This document shows, in pieces, positions 27,089 through 36,080 of a stretch of DNA of 64,000 nucleotides. A program made the translations under genes and the position numbers. Origin of the DNA: DAIDKA01 sp036521075 (GTDB lineage: Bacteria > Pseudomonadota > Gammaproteobacteria > Steroidobacterales > Steroidobacteraceae). The stretch lies in contig DATDIL010000068.1 in assembly GCA_036521075.1 (NCBI GenBank), positions 65,725 through 129,724 on the forward strand, written 5' to 3'. Under the pieces are notes generated by a model, which saw only the letters and a program-made list of their open reading frames with translations, was not told the origin of the DNA and made no database searches. Each line of letters opens with the position of its first letter. The stretch's first letter is position 1.

Positions 27089-28960
27089 CTACTGGAGCGT
27101 ACAGAAGCAGTATGCGTACAGGCGACCGGCCCGATTGAAGTGGCTCAGGCGCAGCAACTCACGGGCCATCGGTGTCGACTGGGCCAGGGGTGCGAGGCCC
27201 CCGAACGGGGCCAGTCCCGTAAGATCCGCAAGGCCGGTGCTGGCCAGCACCTGTACTGCCCGCACTTTGACCTGCAGAGCCAGACTTTGCGCCCACGACA
27301 GTTCCGGCTCCAGAAACTGCAGTTTGTATTCTCTCAGGTGCGCGCGCGCAGCCGCCGCTTTGACCGCATCGTCGAAGGAGCCGAGATGATCGACGAGTCC
27401 GTTGGCCTGCGCGTCCACGCCGGCCCACACCCGCCCCTGGGCAATGTCATCGACCTGCGCCACCGTCTTGTGCCGGCCGCTGGCCACATGCGCGAGAAAC
27501 TGGCTGTACCCGTAGTCGACCGTGGCCTGCAGCAGCTTGCGGGTACCCTCCGTCAACGGCACGGACAGCGCCGAGAGGTCCTCGCGCAGCTGCCCTGCCA
27601 AGGGGGTGGTACCGAGCCCATCGACACCGACACCGATCTTTGCCAGCGCACGATTGATGTTCGGCAGTCTGGCAAAGATACCGACCGAGCCGGTAATGGT
27701 CGCGGGATTGGCCCAGATCTCATCCGCCGGCGCCGAAATATAGTAGCCGCCGGAGGCTGCATAATTGGCCATCGACACCACGACCGGCTTGCCCGCCGCA
27801 TGTAGCGCCAGCATTTCGCGGTAAATCGTTTCGGAGGCGGTCACGGAGCCACCCGGGCTGTCTACCCGCAGCACGACGGCGCGAATCTTGCTGTCCAGGC
27901 GCGCTGCGCGTAACAGCCGTGCCGTCGAATCCCCACCGATGGTGCCGGGGGGCTGGTTGCCGTCCAGGATTTCGCCCACGGCGACGATCACGGCCACTCG
28001 CTCGCGGTCATGCCGGCTCAACCCCGTGGCGCTGTGCACGATGCGCGCATAGTCCTCCGCCGAAACCTGGTGGAAGCCGCCGTCTTCATCCGCACCGGTG
28101 ATTTCGCTGATCCGGTGCGCCACCTCGGTTGCGGACCTGATGCCCGTCACCAGGTGCGCATTCAGTGCGATCTGCGCGCCCGCACCCTTGGCGGCCTCGG
28201 CAACCTGCGGCAGGCTTTCGGTGTAATTCGCAATGGCGCCGGCCGGCAGGCCACGGGCGCCGTCGACCGCCGTCTGGTAGCCCGTCCACAGCGCGTTCAG
28301 GTAGGCGAGGCTCTCCTGGCGATCCTCCGCGGACATGTCCGTACGGGTGAATTCCTCGACCGCGCTTTTGTACTTGCCGACCCTGAAGATGTTCATCTCG
28401 ACATTCAGCTTGTCGAGGATGTCCTTGTAGTACCACCGGTAGCGGCTGTAGCCATCCACCAGCACGTAGCCCAGCGGATCGACATAGATCTCATCGGCCA
28501 GCGAGGCCAGGTAGTAGCCATCCCGGTCGTAGGACTGCCCGTAGGCAATGACCTTCTTGCCGGAAGTCTTGAATTCGCGGATCGCCTTGGCCAGCTCCGC
28601 CATGGTCGGCTGGCCGGCGGCCCCCGTCATCTGGTCGAAGTTCAGGACCAGGACGCGGATGCGCGAATCCTTGGCAGCGGCCCGAATGCAGTCGACGAGA
28701 TCCCACAGCGAGGTCTCCTCGTGACCCTGCCCGCGCGCCTGCGCGACGGCGCGCGACAGAGGATCGCCTGACAGCTGCTCAACGAGAATACCCGTAGGGG
28801 CGACCACCAACGCGGCCTGCTCCGGAACCCGCGGCACCGATCCACGCAGTGCGCCGAGAATGAATCCGGCAATCGCCAGCAGCACCAGCAGGTGCAGAAA
28901 GCGCCGCAGGAAGTCGAGGCCGCGCCAGAGCCCCGACAGGATTGAGCGCAGCAGTCTCAG
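27089..28960 (-). CDS. sppA: signal peptide peptidase SppA, 67-kDa type, probable CTG start
   Basis: The 623-residue protein has an N-terminal membrane anchor and two peptidase S49 domains. The catalytic lysine is in FRVGKYKSAVEEF and the catalytic serine in DSPGGSVTASETI, as in E. coli SppA (618 residues). No ATG, GTG or TTG gives a full N terminus. A CTG at 28958-28960 begins LRLLRSILSGLWRGLDFLRR, which aligns with the E. coli start MRTLWRFIAGFFKWTWRLLN. It overlaps the rplS stop as CTGA and has GAAGAGAAAG just upstream. The next in-frame GTG, at 28885, would cut off half the anchor region and has no ribosome site. Confidence 0.9.
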   Translation of the reverse strand: MRLLRSILSGLWRGLDFLRRFLHLLVLLAIAGFILGALRGSVPRVPEQAALVVAPTGILVEQLSGDPLSRAVAQARGQGHEETSLWDLVDCIRAAAKDSRIRVLVLNFDQMTGAAGQPTMAELAKAIREFKTSGKKVIAYGQSYDRDGYYLASLADEIYVDPLGYVLVDGYSRYRWYYKDILDKLNVEMNIFRVGKYKSAVEEFTRTDMSAEDRQESLAYLNALWTGYQTAVDGARGLPAGAIANYTESLPQVAEAAKGAGAQIALNAHLVTGIRSATEVAHRISEITGADEDGGFHQVSAEDYARIVHSATGLSRHDRERVAVIVAVGEILDGNQPPGTIGGDSTARLLRAARLDSKIRAVVLRVDSPGGSVTASETIYREMLALHAAGKPVVVSMANYAASGGYYISAPADEIWANPATITGSVGIFARLPNINRALAKIGVGVDGLGTTPLAGQLREDLSALSVPLTEGTRKLLQATVDYGYSQFLAHVASGRHKTVAQVDDIAQGRVWAGVDAQANGLVDHLGSFDDAVKAAAARAHLREYKLQFLEPELSWAQSLALQVKVRAVQVLASTGLADLTGLAPFGGLAPLAQSTPMARELLRLSHFNRAGRLYAYCFCTLQ

Positions 28961-29301
28961 ACTTTCTCTTCGATGCGCGCGGCCTTGCCGGACAGATCGC
29001 GCAGATAGTAGAGCTTGGCGCGACGGACACTGCCGCGCCGCTTGACGGCCACATCGCTGATAGCCGGGCTGTACGACTGAAACACGCGCTCGACGCCTTC
29101 GCCGTGCGAAATCTTGCGCACCGTAAATGAGGAGTTCAGGCCACGGTTGCTTTTCGCGATGACCACGCCCTCGTATGCCTGAACGCGCTCACGGTCGCCT
29201 TCGACCACCTTGACCTGCACGACCACCGTGTCACCGGGATTGAATTCCGGCAACTTGCGCGTCATCTGTCTTTTTTCAATTTCCTGAACGATCTTGCTCA
29301 T
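28957..29301 (-). CDS. rplS: 50S ribosomal protein L19
   Basis: The 114-residue L19 has the usual MSKIVQEIEKRQMTRKLPEF start, the core FNPGDTVVVQVKVVEGDRER, VQAYEGVVIAKSNRGLNSSF, TVRKISHGEGVERVFQSYSP and the C-terminal KRRGSVRRAKLYYLRDL. It lies at the 30S-50S interface. It is the last of rpsP-rimM-trmD-rplS, its first 26 bases overlap the end of trmD, and its stop overlaps the proposed CTG start of sppA. Confidence 0.97.
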   Translation of the reverse strand: MSKIVQEIEKRQMTRKLPEFNPGDTVVVQVKVVEGDRERVQAYEGVVIAKSNRGLNSSFTVRKISHGEGVERVFQSYSPAISDVAVKRRGSVRRAKLYYLRDLSGKAARIEEKV

Positions 29302-30067
29302 GGCCTTCACCTTTATCGATTGTCGCCGCCCGCTCACGCGTGGCGAGATACTCATCCAGCAACCTGCTCGCTTCGGGCGTGAGCCCATGCGCGAGTATCA
29401 GATCGGGTCGACGCTGCCAGGTCCGCACCACCGCCTGGCGCAGACGCCAGCGACGGATATCGGCATGGTTTCCCGAAGACAGGACCTCGGGCACGCCCAG
29501 CCCTTCGAACACTTCCGGTCGCGTGTAGTGCGGCCACTCCAGCAAGCCCTGATCAAAGGACTCCTCGATGCTGGAGCGCTCGTCGCCGAGTGCACCAGGC
29601 AGCAGCCGCGCTACCGCATCAATCACCGTGAGCGCCGGCAGTTCTCCGCCGCTCACCACAAAATCACCTACCGACAGTTCGCGATCGACGCCCAGAGTGA
29701 TGATGCGTTCATCGAACCCCTCGTAGCGCCCCGCGATCAACACCATCCCCGGCAGCTGCACCAACTCGCGCAGCGTGCGCTGCGTGAGCCGCTCCCCCTG
29801 CGCCGACAGCGCGATTCGCACACTGCCCGCGGGCACTCGCGCCCGCGCCGCACCGATTGCCGCCAGCATCGGGCCCGGCTTGAGCACCATCCCGGGGCCA
29901 CCACCGTACGGCCGGTCATCCACGGTCCTATGCACGTCGGTCGCATACGCGCGTGGGTCCTCAGTCCCCACCGCCAGCAGACCGCGCTCGATCGCGCGGC
30001 CCAGCACCCCGAACTTCAGCCCACCGGACACCAGCTGCGGAAACAGCGTGACGACTTCAATCCGCAT
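29276..30067 (-). CDS. trmD: tRNA (guanine-37-N1)-methyltransferase TrmD
   Basis: The 263-residue SPOUT-knot methyltransferase has MRIEVVTLFPQLVSGG, DDRPYGGGPGMVLKPGPM, LIAGRYEGFDERII with the conserved GRYEG AdoMet loop, SVGDFVVSGGELPALTVIDA and ESFDQGLLEWPHYTRPEVFE. It methylates G37 of tRNAs reading CUN, CCN and CGN codons to prevent frameshifting. The C-terminal region runs 26 bases into rplS in another frame, longer than the usual spacing. The start at 30067 overlaps rimM by 11 bases. Confidence 0.97.
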   Translation of the reverse strand: MRIEVVTLFPQLVSGGLKFGVLGRAIERGLLAVGTEDPRAYATDVHRTVDDRPYGGGPGMVLKPGPMLAAIGAARARVPAGSVRIALSAQGERLTQRTLRELVQLPGMVLIAGRYEGFDERIITLGVDRELSVGDFVVSGGELPALTVIDAVARLLPGALGDERSSIEESFDQGLLEWPHYTRPEVFEGLGVPEVLSSGNHADIRRWRLRQAVVRTWQRRPDLILAHGLTPEASRLLDEYLATRERAATIDKGEGHEQDRSGN

Positions 30068-30557
30068 CGGCCGGCCAATCCACGCTGATGAACCGAGCCT
30101 CCAGATCAACCTTGCGCAAATACTGCGGTATCGCCGGAATCCAGTACTCGGCCGTGCCGTTCACCACCATCATGGCGCCGGCGGCACCCTCGACAAAGTG
30201 GTCCAGCGTGCCCAGCTCCCTCCCTTGCAGATTGCGCACCACGAATCCGATCAGATCGCCGCGGTAGTACTCGCCTTTGGCCGTCGCCGGCAGCGCGCTG
30301 CGGCGCACCTCGATCATGGCACCGCGCAACCGCGCCGCGGCATCCCGGTCCGTCACCCCTTCCAGCCGCGCGACCACGCCGCGCCCCTGAAGCCGCCCGG
30401 CCGCCAGCCGGTGGCTCGCCTGCGGGCCCGCGCCCAGGCGCAGTTCCCAAACCGGGTAGTCGAGAACTGTCTCCGGGGGGTCTGTAAAGGACTGGATATG
30501 CATCCAGCCCAGCACGCCGTACGGGCTGCCGATGCGCCCGAGTTCCACCCATTCCAT
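30057..30557 (-). CDS. rimM: ribosome maturation factor RimM
   Basis: The 166-residue protein has the N-terminal GRIGSPYGVLGWMHIQSFTD, a middle LEGVTDRDAAARLRGAMIEV, and the C-terminal PRC-barrel beginning EYYRGDLIGFVVRNLQGREL, with LDHFVEGAAGAMMVV and YWIPAIPQYLRKVDLEARF. RimM assists 30S head assembly around S19. The position between rpsP and trmD confirms identity. The stop overlaps trmD. Confidence 0.95.
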   Translation of the reverse strand: MEWVELGRIGSPYGVLGWMHIQSFTDPPETVLDYPVWELRLGAGPQASHRLAAGRLQGRGVVARLEGVTDRDAAARLRGAMIEVRRSALPATAKGEYYRGDLIGFVVRNLQGRELGTLDHFVEGAAGAMMVVNGTAEYWIPAIPQYLRKVDLEARFISVDWPADAD

Positions 30558-30602
30558 ACGCTTGCCGCCTTCCGGCGGCCTTCGCAGGCCGCTATCCGTC
30601 GA

Positions 30603-30866
30603 TCAGGCCGCCAGGGCTGTCGCCTGCTTGCGGAAGGTCGTCACCAGCTGGCGAACCCGATCCGACTGCTGCGCGCCCATGCTGACCCAGTAATCGATGC
30701 GTCCCAGATCTAGCTTAAGCTTCGGCTCGCCCTTGCGCGCGATCGGGTTGAAGAACCCCACCTGTTCGAGGCTGGCGCCGCCCTGGCGCTTGCGGCTGTC
30801 GGTCACGACAACGTGATAAAAGGGCTGATTCCGCGCGCCACGGCGCGTCAGACGAATCGTTACCAT
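30603..30866 (-). CDS. rpsP: 30S ribosomal protein S16
   Basis: The 87-residue S16 begins MVTIRLTRRGARNQPFYHVV and continues VTDSRKRQGGASLEQVGFFN and LKLDLGRIDYWVSMGAQQSD. The ATG at 30866 is the family start; an upstream in-frame extension is not S16-like. It opens the rpsP-rimM-trmD-rplS operon. The 93 bases upstream to ffh are AT-rich (about 30900-30945) and probably hold the operon promoter, but I could not define a convincing -35/-10 pair. Confidence 0.97.
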   Translation of the reverse strand: MVTIRLTRRGARNQPFYHVVVTDSRKRQGGASLEQVGFFNPIARKGEPKLKLDLGRIDYWVSMGAQQSDRVRQLVTTFRKQATALAA

Positions 30867-30959
30867 TGGGTCTCCGCGGCCCGTCAGGCCGGTCCTAAAA
30901 AGAGCGCGGATTCTACGCAATGAAGCGCTATTTATCTATTTGTTTTCAAGGTCGTGGCT

Positions 30960-32321
30960 TCAGGCCCCGGGGAAGCCGGGCGGCATGCCGCCCTTCAGCG
31001 CGCCCAGCATCCGGCGCAGCTTCCCGCCCTTCATGATTTTCATCATCCTTTGCATGTCCATGAACTGCTTGAGCAGCCGGTTCACGTCCTGCACCTGCAC
31101 GCCGGAACCCTTGGCGATACGCCGGCGGCGTGACCCGTCGATGACGGCCGGCAAGCGTCGCTCCCGCGGAGTCATGGAGTTGATGATGGCGATCTGGCGA
31201 CGTACCTGCCGGTCCCCGGCGTCCGGCGACACGGCGCCCTTCTGCGCGGCCGCACCGGGCAACTTATCGAGCAAGGCGCTGACGCCGCCCATTTTTTGCA
31301 GCTGTTCGAGCTGGCTTTTCAGGTCGGACATATCGAAGCCCTTGCCCGAGGCCATCTTGCGGGCCAGCCGCTCTGCCTCACCCGCATCAACATTGCGCTG
31401 CACCTGCTCGACCAGCGCCACGACATCGCCCATGCCCAGAATGCGTGAGGCCATGCGCTCCGGATCAAACGGCGTCAGGGCATCCGTTTTCTCGCCCGTC
31501 CCGAGGAACACAATGGGCTGGCCGGTGATCTGCCGCACCGACAGGGCCGCGCCCCCACGCGAATCACCGTCGGCCTTGGTCAGGATGATACCGGTGAGAT
31601 TCAGTGCCGCACTGAAGGCCCTGGCGGCGTTCACCGCATCCTGGCCCGCCATGGCATCCACCACGAACAGGCGCTCGGCCGGCGTGACCGCGGCATTGAT
31701 GTCACGCACCTCCTGCATCATCGCCTCATCCACGTGCAGGCGACCGGCCGTATCGACAATCAGGACGTCAAACACGCCGCGGCGCGCGTGATCCAATGCT
31801 TCAACCGCGATATCGCGCGGCAGTCGGGTCGCCGGGGCCGCAAGGAACTGCGCACCCACCTGCTGCGCGAGCCGTTCCAGCTGCAGCATGGCAGCGGGAC
31901 GGCGCACGTCAGTGCTCACCAGAAGCACCCGCTTGCGCTGCGTCTCAATCAGCCATCGAGCAAGCTTTGCTGCCGAGGTGGTCTTGCCGGCACCCTGCAG
32001 GCCAGCCAGCAGGACCACGAACGGGGGCTGGGCACGCAGACTGAAGCCGGCACGCGCCCCGCCCATCAGCGCGACCAGTTCCTTGTGCAGGATGCTGACG
32101 AACATCTGCCCGGGGGTCAGGCTGGAGGCGACCTCGGTACCCACCGCCTGCACCTTCACCTGCTCGATGAACTGCTTGATCACCGGAAGCGCCACATCCG
32201 CCTCCAGCAGCGCCACCCGGACCTCCCGCAGCACTTCGGCCACATTGTCCTCGGTAATGCGGCCACGCCCACGCAGGGCATCCACTGTGCGGCTCAGCCG
32301 CGATGTCAGGCTGTCAAACAT
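30960..32321 (-). CDS. ffh: signal recognition particle protein Ffh (SRP54)
   Basis: The 453-residue GTPase has an N domain (MFDSLTSRLSRTVDALRGRG), a G domain with LLAGLQGAGKTTSAAKLARW, VLLVSTDVRRPAAM, VLIVDTAGRLHVDEAMM and GIILTKADGDSRGGAAL, and a methionine-rich M domain near the C terminus (RMMKIMKGGKLRRM, GSGVQVQDVNRLLKQFMDMQ). With 4.5S RNA it targets ribosomes to FtsY. The gene is followed by the rpsP operon and starts 17 bases from the divergent CorC-like gene. Confidence 0.97.
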   Translation of the reverse strand: MFDSLTSRLSRTVDALRGRGRITEDNVAEVLREVRVALLEADVALPVIKQFIEQVKVQAVGTEVASSLTPGQMFVSILHKELVALMGGARAGFSLRAQPPFVVLLAGLQGAGKTTSAAKLARWLIETQRKRVLLVSTDVRRPAAMLQLERLAQQVGAQFLAAPATRLPRDIAVEALDHARRGVFDVLIVDTAGRLHVDEAMMQEVRDINAAVTPAERLFVVDAMAGQDAVNAARAFSAALNLTGIILTKADGDSRGGAALSVRQITGQPIVFLGTGEKTDALTPFDPERMASRILGMGDVVALVEQVQRNVDAGEAERLARKMASGKGFDMSDLKSQLEQLQKMGGVSALLDKLPGAAAQKGAVSPDAGDRQVRRQIAIINSMTPRERRLPAVIDGSRRRRIAKGSGVQVQDVNRLLKQFMDMQRMMKIMKGGKLRRMLGALKGGMPPGFPGA

Positions 32322-32338
32322 TAGGCCATTATAGGGGA

Positions 32339-33619
32339 ATGAACGACGCCCGAACGGACCTGCTGCTTCTGTTACTGCTGGGCCTGCTCACCGTCATCGC
32401 CTTCTCCTCGGGCACGGAAGTGGCCATGTTGTCGGTGAATCGTTATCGCCTGCGGCACCGGGCCAAGTCCGGCCAGCGCGCGGCCCGCCTGCTCGAAAGG
32501 CTCATGCAGCGTCCGGATGACTGGCTCGGCGTCAATCTGCTCATCCTGGCGGCGGCGAGCGTGTTTGCCTCACAGGCCGCCACCATCCTGGCGCTGCGCT
32601 CCGGCTGGCATCAGGCCGTACCGGTAGCAGGCGCCATCCTCACCGTCGTCATGATCGTTTTCGGGGAGCTCGCGCCCAAGATTTTTGGCGCCACTTACGC
32701 CGAGCGCGTGGCGCTCAGTTCCGCCTATATCTACAGCGCACTGGTCGTCGTCGCCCGTCCCCTGCTGTGGGTCACCAGCCGCTTCGCCTACGGATTCCTG
32801 CGCCTGTTCGGCGTCGTGCGGGCCCGTCGTGACACCCAGTCATTGAGTGCCGATGAACTGCGCCTGGTGGTTGCCGAGGCCGGCCCGCTGGTGCCCGCGC
32901 GGCACCGGCAGATGCTGCTGTCCATCCTTGACCTGGGGGGAATCACCGTGAATGACATCATGATTCCGCGCCAGGAGATCACCGGTATCGATGTCACGGC
33001 GTCCTGGGAGGATATCCTCGACCAACTGCGGCAGACCCTGCACACGCGACTGCCGGTCTACGAGGGTGAACTCGACCAGATCATCGGCGTGCTGCACATG
33101 AAACGCATCGTGCAGGAGCTGGCGCGCGAGAGCCTCACGCGTGATCGGCTGATTGATATCGCGCGCAGCCGCGAGCCCTACTTCGTTCCCGAGGGCACGC
33201 CCTTGACGCTGCAGCTGACCAATTTCCAGCGCAACCAGCGGCGCTTCGCATTCGTGGTCAATGAATATGGTGATATCGACGGACTGGTGACGTTGGAGGA
33301 TATTCTCGAGGAAATCGTCGGCGAGTTCACCACGGATCCTGCGACGATCGCGCACAAGGATGTGCACGTGGAGAAGCCCGGCGTCTTCATCATCAACGCC
33401 AGCGCCACCATCCGGGCGTTGAATCGTGCGCTGCAATGGCACCTGCCCACCGATGGCCCCAAGACCCTCAACGGGCTGCTGGTCGAGCAGCTCGAGACGA
33501 TCCCGCAATCCGGCACCGCACTCAAAGTGGGTGATTACCAGTTCGAAGTGCTGCAGATCGCGGACAATACCATTCGCACCGTGCGCGCCCAGCCTGTCGC
33601 CAAGCCTAAGTCCGCCTAG
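32339..33619 (+). CDS. CNNM/HlyC-CorC family membrane protein (DUF21 plus CBS)
   Basis: The 426-residue protein has a DUF21 membrane domain (helices around residues 8-28, 60-85, 90-110 and 125-150), then paired CBS domains (DIMIPRQEITGIDVTASWED; NEYGDIDGLVTLEDILEEIV) and a C-terminal CorC_HlyC transporter-associated domain (FIINASATIRALNRALQWHL). The architecture is that of YfjD/CorB-type magnesium/cobalt homeostasis proteins. The start ATG has GGGG only two bases before it, so translation may be leaderless or inefficient. Only 17 bases separate it from ffh, so the two promoters must overlap the coding ends. Confidence 0.9.
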   Translation: MNDARTDLLLLLLLGLLTVIAFSSGTEVAMLSVNRYRLRHRAKSGQRAARLLERLMQRPDDWLGVNLLILAAASVFASQAATILALRSGWHQAVPVAGAILTVVMIVFGELAPKIFGATYAERVALSSAYIYSALVVVARPLLWVTSRFAYGFLRLFGVVRARRDTQSLSADELRLVVAEAGPLVPARHRQMLLSILDLGGITVNDIMIPRQEITGIDVTASWEDILDQLRQTLHTRLPVYEGELDQIIGVLHMKRIVQELARESLTRDRLIDIARSREPYFVPEGTPLTLQLTNFQRNQRRFAFVVNEYGDIDGLVTLEDILEEIVGEFTTDPATIAHKDVHVEKPGVFIINASATIRALNRALQWHLPTDGPKTLNGLLVEQLETIPQSGTALKVGDYQFEVLQIADNTIRTVRAQPVAKPKSA

Positions 33620-34980
33620 GAAAACGCGAGTTTCACGGCCGCATCCACCCGCGATACCGGAATGACCTCCAGCCCTTCAATGGATTTGCGTGGCGCGTTC
33701 TCGCGCGCGACGATGACCCGCTCGAAGCCTTGGCTGCGCGCTTCCTTCAAGCGCTCCTCGCCATAGGCCACGGGCCGCACCTCCCCGGTGAGACCGATCT
33801 CCCCGAACACCGCCAGCTGCCGGGGCAGCGCCCGGTCATTGAGACTCGACGCCAGTGCCAGCACCACGGGCAGATCCCACCCGGTTTCCGAGATCTGCAT
33901 GCCGCCCACGACGTTCACGAACACGTCGTGCTCCTGCAGCGACAGGCCGGTGTGCCGGTTCATGACGGCGAGCAGCATCGCCACGCGGTTGGCATCCAGG
34001 CCCTGGGCAATGCGTCGGGGTGCGCCGAAACGCATCCGGTCCACCAGGGCCTGCAGCTCGATCAACAAGGGTCGGCCACCTTCACGGGTCACCGTCACGA
34101 TGCTACCGGCGGCAGGCTCCGGGGCGCGGGCGAGGAAGATGGCGGCCGGGTTGCGCACCTCCGCAAGGCCATTGGCGGTCATCGCGAAGAAGCCCAGTTC
34201 GTGGGCCGCGCCGAAGCGGTTCTTGACTGCACGCACGATGCGGAAGCGGCTGCCGGCTTCGCTTTCGAAATACAGCACCGTATCCACCAGATGTTCCAGC
34301 ACGCGCGGGCCTGCGATCGCACCTTCCTTGGTGACGTGTCCGATGATGATGACCGCGGTGGCCGTGGCCTTGGCAAAGCGCACCAGGGCCGCCGTGCATT
34401 CACGCAGCTGCGAAACGGCGCCCGCGCTCGCACCGACGTCCCCGGATGAGAGGGTCTGGATCGAATCCACGACCAGCAGGCCCGCGCGCTGCGCGCTGGC
34501 ATGCTCGAGGATCGCAGCCAAGTCACTCTCGGCCACCAGATTCAGGGTTGGCGCCTGCAGTCGCAGGCGCTGTGCGCGTAAGCTGATCTGTACCACCGAC
34601 TCCTCGCCGCTGGCGTACAGCACCGGGCGGTTGGCACTCACGGCGGCGGCCGCCTGCAGCAGCAGGGTCGACTTGCCGATGCCCGGATCCCCACCCAGCA
34701 GCGTCACCGAGCCTGGAACCAGGCCGCCCCCCAACGCCCGGTCCAGCTCCGACAGGCCCGTCGTCAGACGCACGCTGGCCTGCGCAGTGGGGGCACTCAG
34801 GGGCTGCGGGGGCGCGCCCGTGGCCGTTGCGGCCGCGTGGCTGGGCCGGTGCCCGCCCAGTTCGCGTAGCCCATCGCGACGCACCAGAGAATTCCATTCC
34901 CCGCAGTTTGGACATTGTCCGACCCACTTCGCGGTCTGGCCCTCACAGGCGGTGCAAAAGAACGCGATTGTTGGCTTCAT
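33616..34980 (-). CDS. radA: DNA repair protein RadA (Sms)
   Basis: The 454-residue protein has the N-terminal zinc finger (CTAC and CPNC), a RecA-type ATPase with Walker A GGDPGIGKSTLL, the RadA-specific KNRFG motif in VKNRFGAAHELGFF, and a C-terminal Lon-like domain (MQISETGWDLPVVLALASSL, FGEIGLTGEVRPV). RadA promotes branch migration and processing of recombination intermediates. Its 3' end overlaps that of the CorC-like gene by four bases; the two converge. Confidence 0.97.
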   Translation of the reverse strand: MKPTIAFFCTACEGQTAKWVGQCPNCGEWNSLVRRDGLRELGGHRPSHAAATATGAPPQPLSAPTAQASVRLTTGLSELDRALGGGLVPGSVTLLGGDPGIGKSTLLLQAAAAVSANRPVLYASGEESVVQISLRAQRLRLQAPTLNLVAESDLAAILEHASAQRAGLLVVDSIQTLSSGDVGASAGAVSQLRECTAALVRFAKATATAVIIIGHVTKEGAIAGPRVLEHLVDTVLYFESEAGSRFRIVRAVKNRFGAAHELGFFAMTANGLAEVRNPAAIFLARAPEPAAGSIVTVTREGGRPLLIELQALVDRMRFGAPRRIAQGLDANRVAMLLAVMNRHTGLSLQEHDVFVNVVGGMQISETGWDLPVVLALASSLNDRALPRQLAVFGEIGLTGEVRPVAYGEERLKEARSQGFERVIVARENAPRKSIEGLEVIPVSRVDAAVKLAFS

Positions 34981-35235
34981 GGACGCCTGCGATGCCCCAA
35001 GAGCACCGGTTTGTGATCAGACACTCGGACTATGTTGCGGACAATGCTAGTTTATGCAACTTCGAGGCGAGCTGCGGTCAGGCTTACGCATGGCCGCTGC
35101 ATAAGAGGAAACAGGTCTTGTCGAGGTCCCCAGATTTTCACCGTCGCGCGGTGCTTACGGCCGCGTGGATTTGCGCGGTGCGCAAAGCGTGACTGCCGTC
35201 ACACTTCATTTGCGGCGTCGCGGAGACGCAGCCCG

Positions 35236-36060
35236 ATGAGTTTGCGCGGCAAGGTGCGGCTCGTGGGTCACACGGACACCGGCAAGGTGCGGGAGCACAA
35301 CGAGGACACGATCGCCTTCGATGCGGACATTGGCTTGCTGGTGCTCGCCGATGGAATGGGCGGCTACAACGCCGGCGAAGTGGCCAGTGGCATTGCCGTG
35401 AAAACCATCGTCAACCTGGTGCGCGAATCCGTCGAGCGCGAGGACCTGCGTGTTGCGGACCAGGCGACGGGAATGTCGCGCGCGAGCATTATCCTGCGCG
35501 ATGCCATTCATCGCGCCAACAAGATCATTTATCAGACCGCAAGGGCGCAGCCCCAATGCGAAGGCATGGGTACGACGGTGGTCAGCGCCCTGATGTTCGA
35601 CAACAAGATCGCTGTCGCGCACGTCGGTGATTCGCGGATGTACCGCCTGCGCGCGGACAAGTTCGAACAGGTCACGATGGACCATTCACTGCTGCAGGAA
35701 CTGGTCGATCGGGGCTTCTACTCCCCCGAGGAAGCCCAGCGGGCCGCCAACAAGAACTATGTCACCCGTGCCCTGGGGGTCGAATCGACAGTGGAGGTCG
35801 AAATCCAGGAAGTCCCCACCCAAAGGGGCGACTTTTATGTCTTGTGTTCGGATGGCCTCTCGGACATGGTCGAAGATGACGATATTCATTTAACGATCAG
35901 CACCTTTGGTGCTAATCTTGAGACGGTTGCTAAGCAGTTGATTCAGTTGAGTAATGACAATGGAGGTCGTGATAACGTCTCCGTGGTCATGGCACACGTG
36001 GCCGAGAACTTTCCTGCGAACAAGGGCGTTCTCGACCGAATCCTGGGCTGGCTGGGCTGA
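35236..36060 (+). CDS. PP2C-family Ser/Thr protein phosphatase
   Basis: The 274-residue PPM phosphatase has the full motif set: GHTDTGKVREHNEDTIAF, VLADGMGGYNAGEVAS, GMGTTVVSALMFDNKIAVAH with VGDSRMYRL, VLCSDGLSDMVEDD and NGGRDNVSVVMAH. The metal-binding aspartates (D in NEDT, ADGMG, SDGLSD and GRDN) are all present. The ATG at 35236 follows 255 bases without another gene. It lies 20 bases before an FHA-domain gene, a pairing seen in phospho-signalling loci. No kinase or secretion genes occur nearby, so its partner is elsewhere. Confidence 0.93.
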   Translation: MSLRGKVRLVGHTDTGKVREHNEDTIAFDADIGLLVLADGMGGYNAGEVASGIAVKTIVNLVRESVEREDLRVADQATGMSRASIILRDAIHRANKIIYQTARAQPQCEGMGTTVVSALMFDNKIAVAHVGDSRMYRLRADKFEQVTMDHSLLQELVDRGFYSPEEAQRAANKNYVTRALGVESTVEVEIQEVPTQRGDFYVLCSDGLSDMVEDDDIHLTISTFGANLETVAKQLIQLSNDNGGRDNVSVVMAHVAENFPANKGVLDRILGWLG

Positions 36061-36080
36061 TCGTTCGTTAAGAGGCACGC

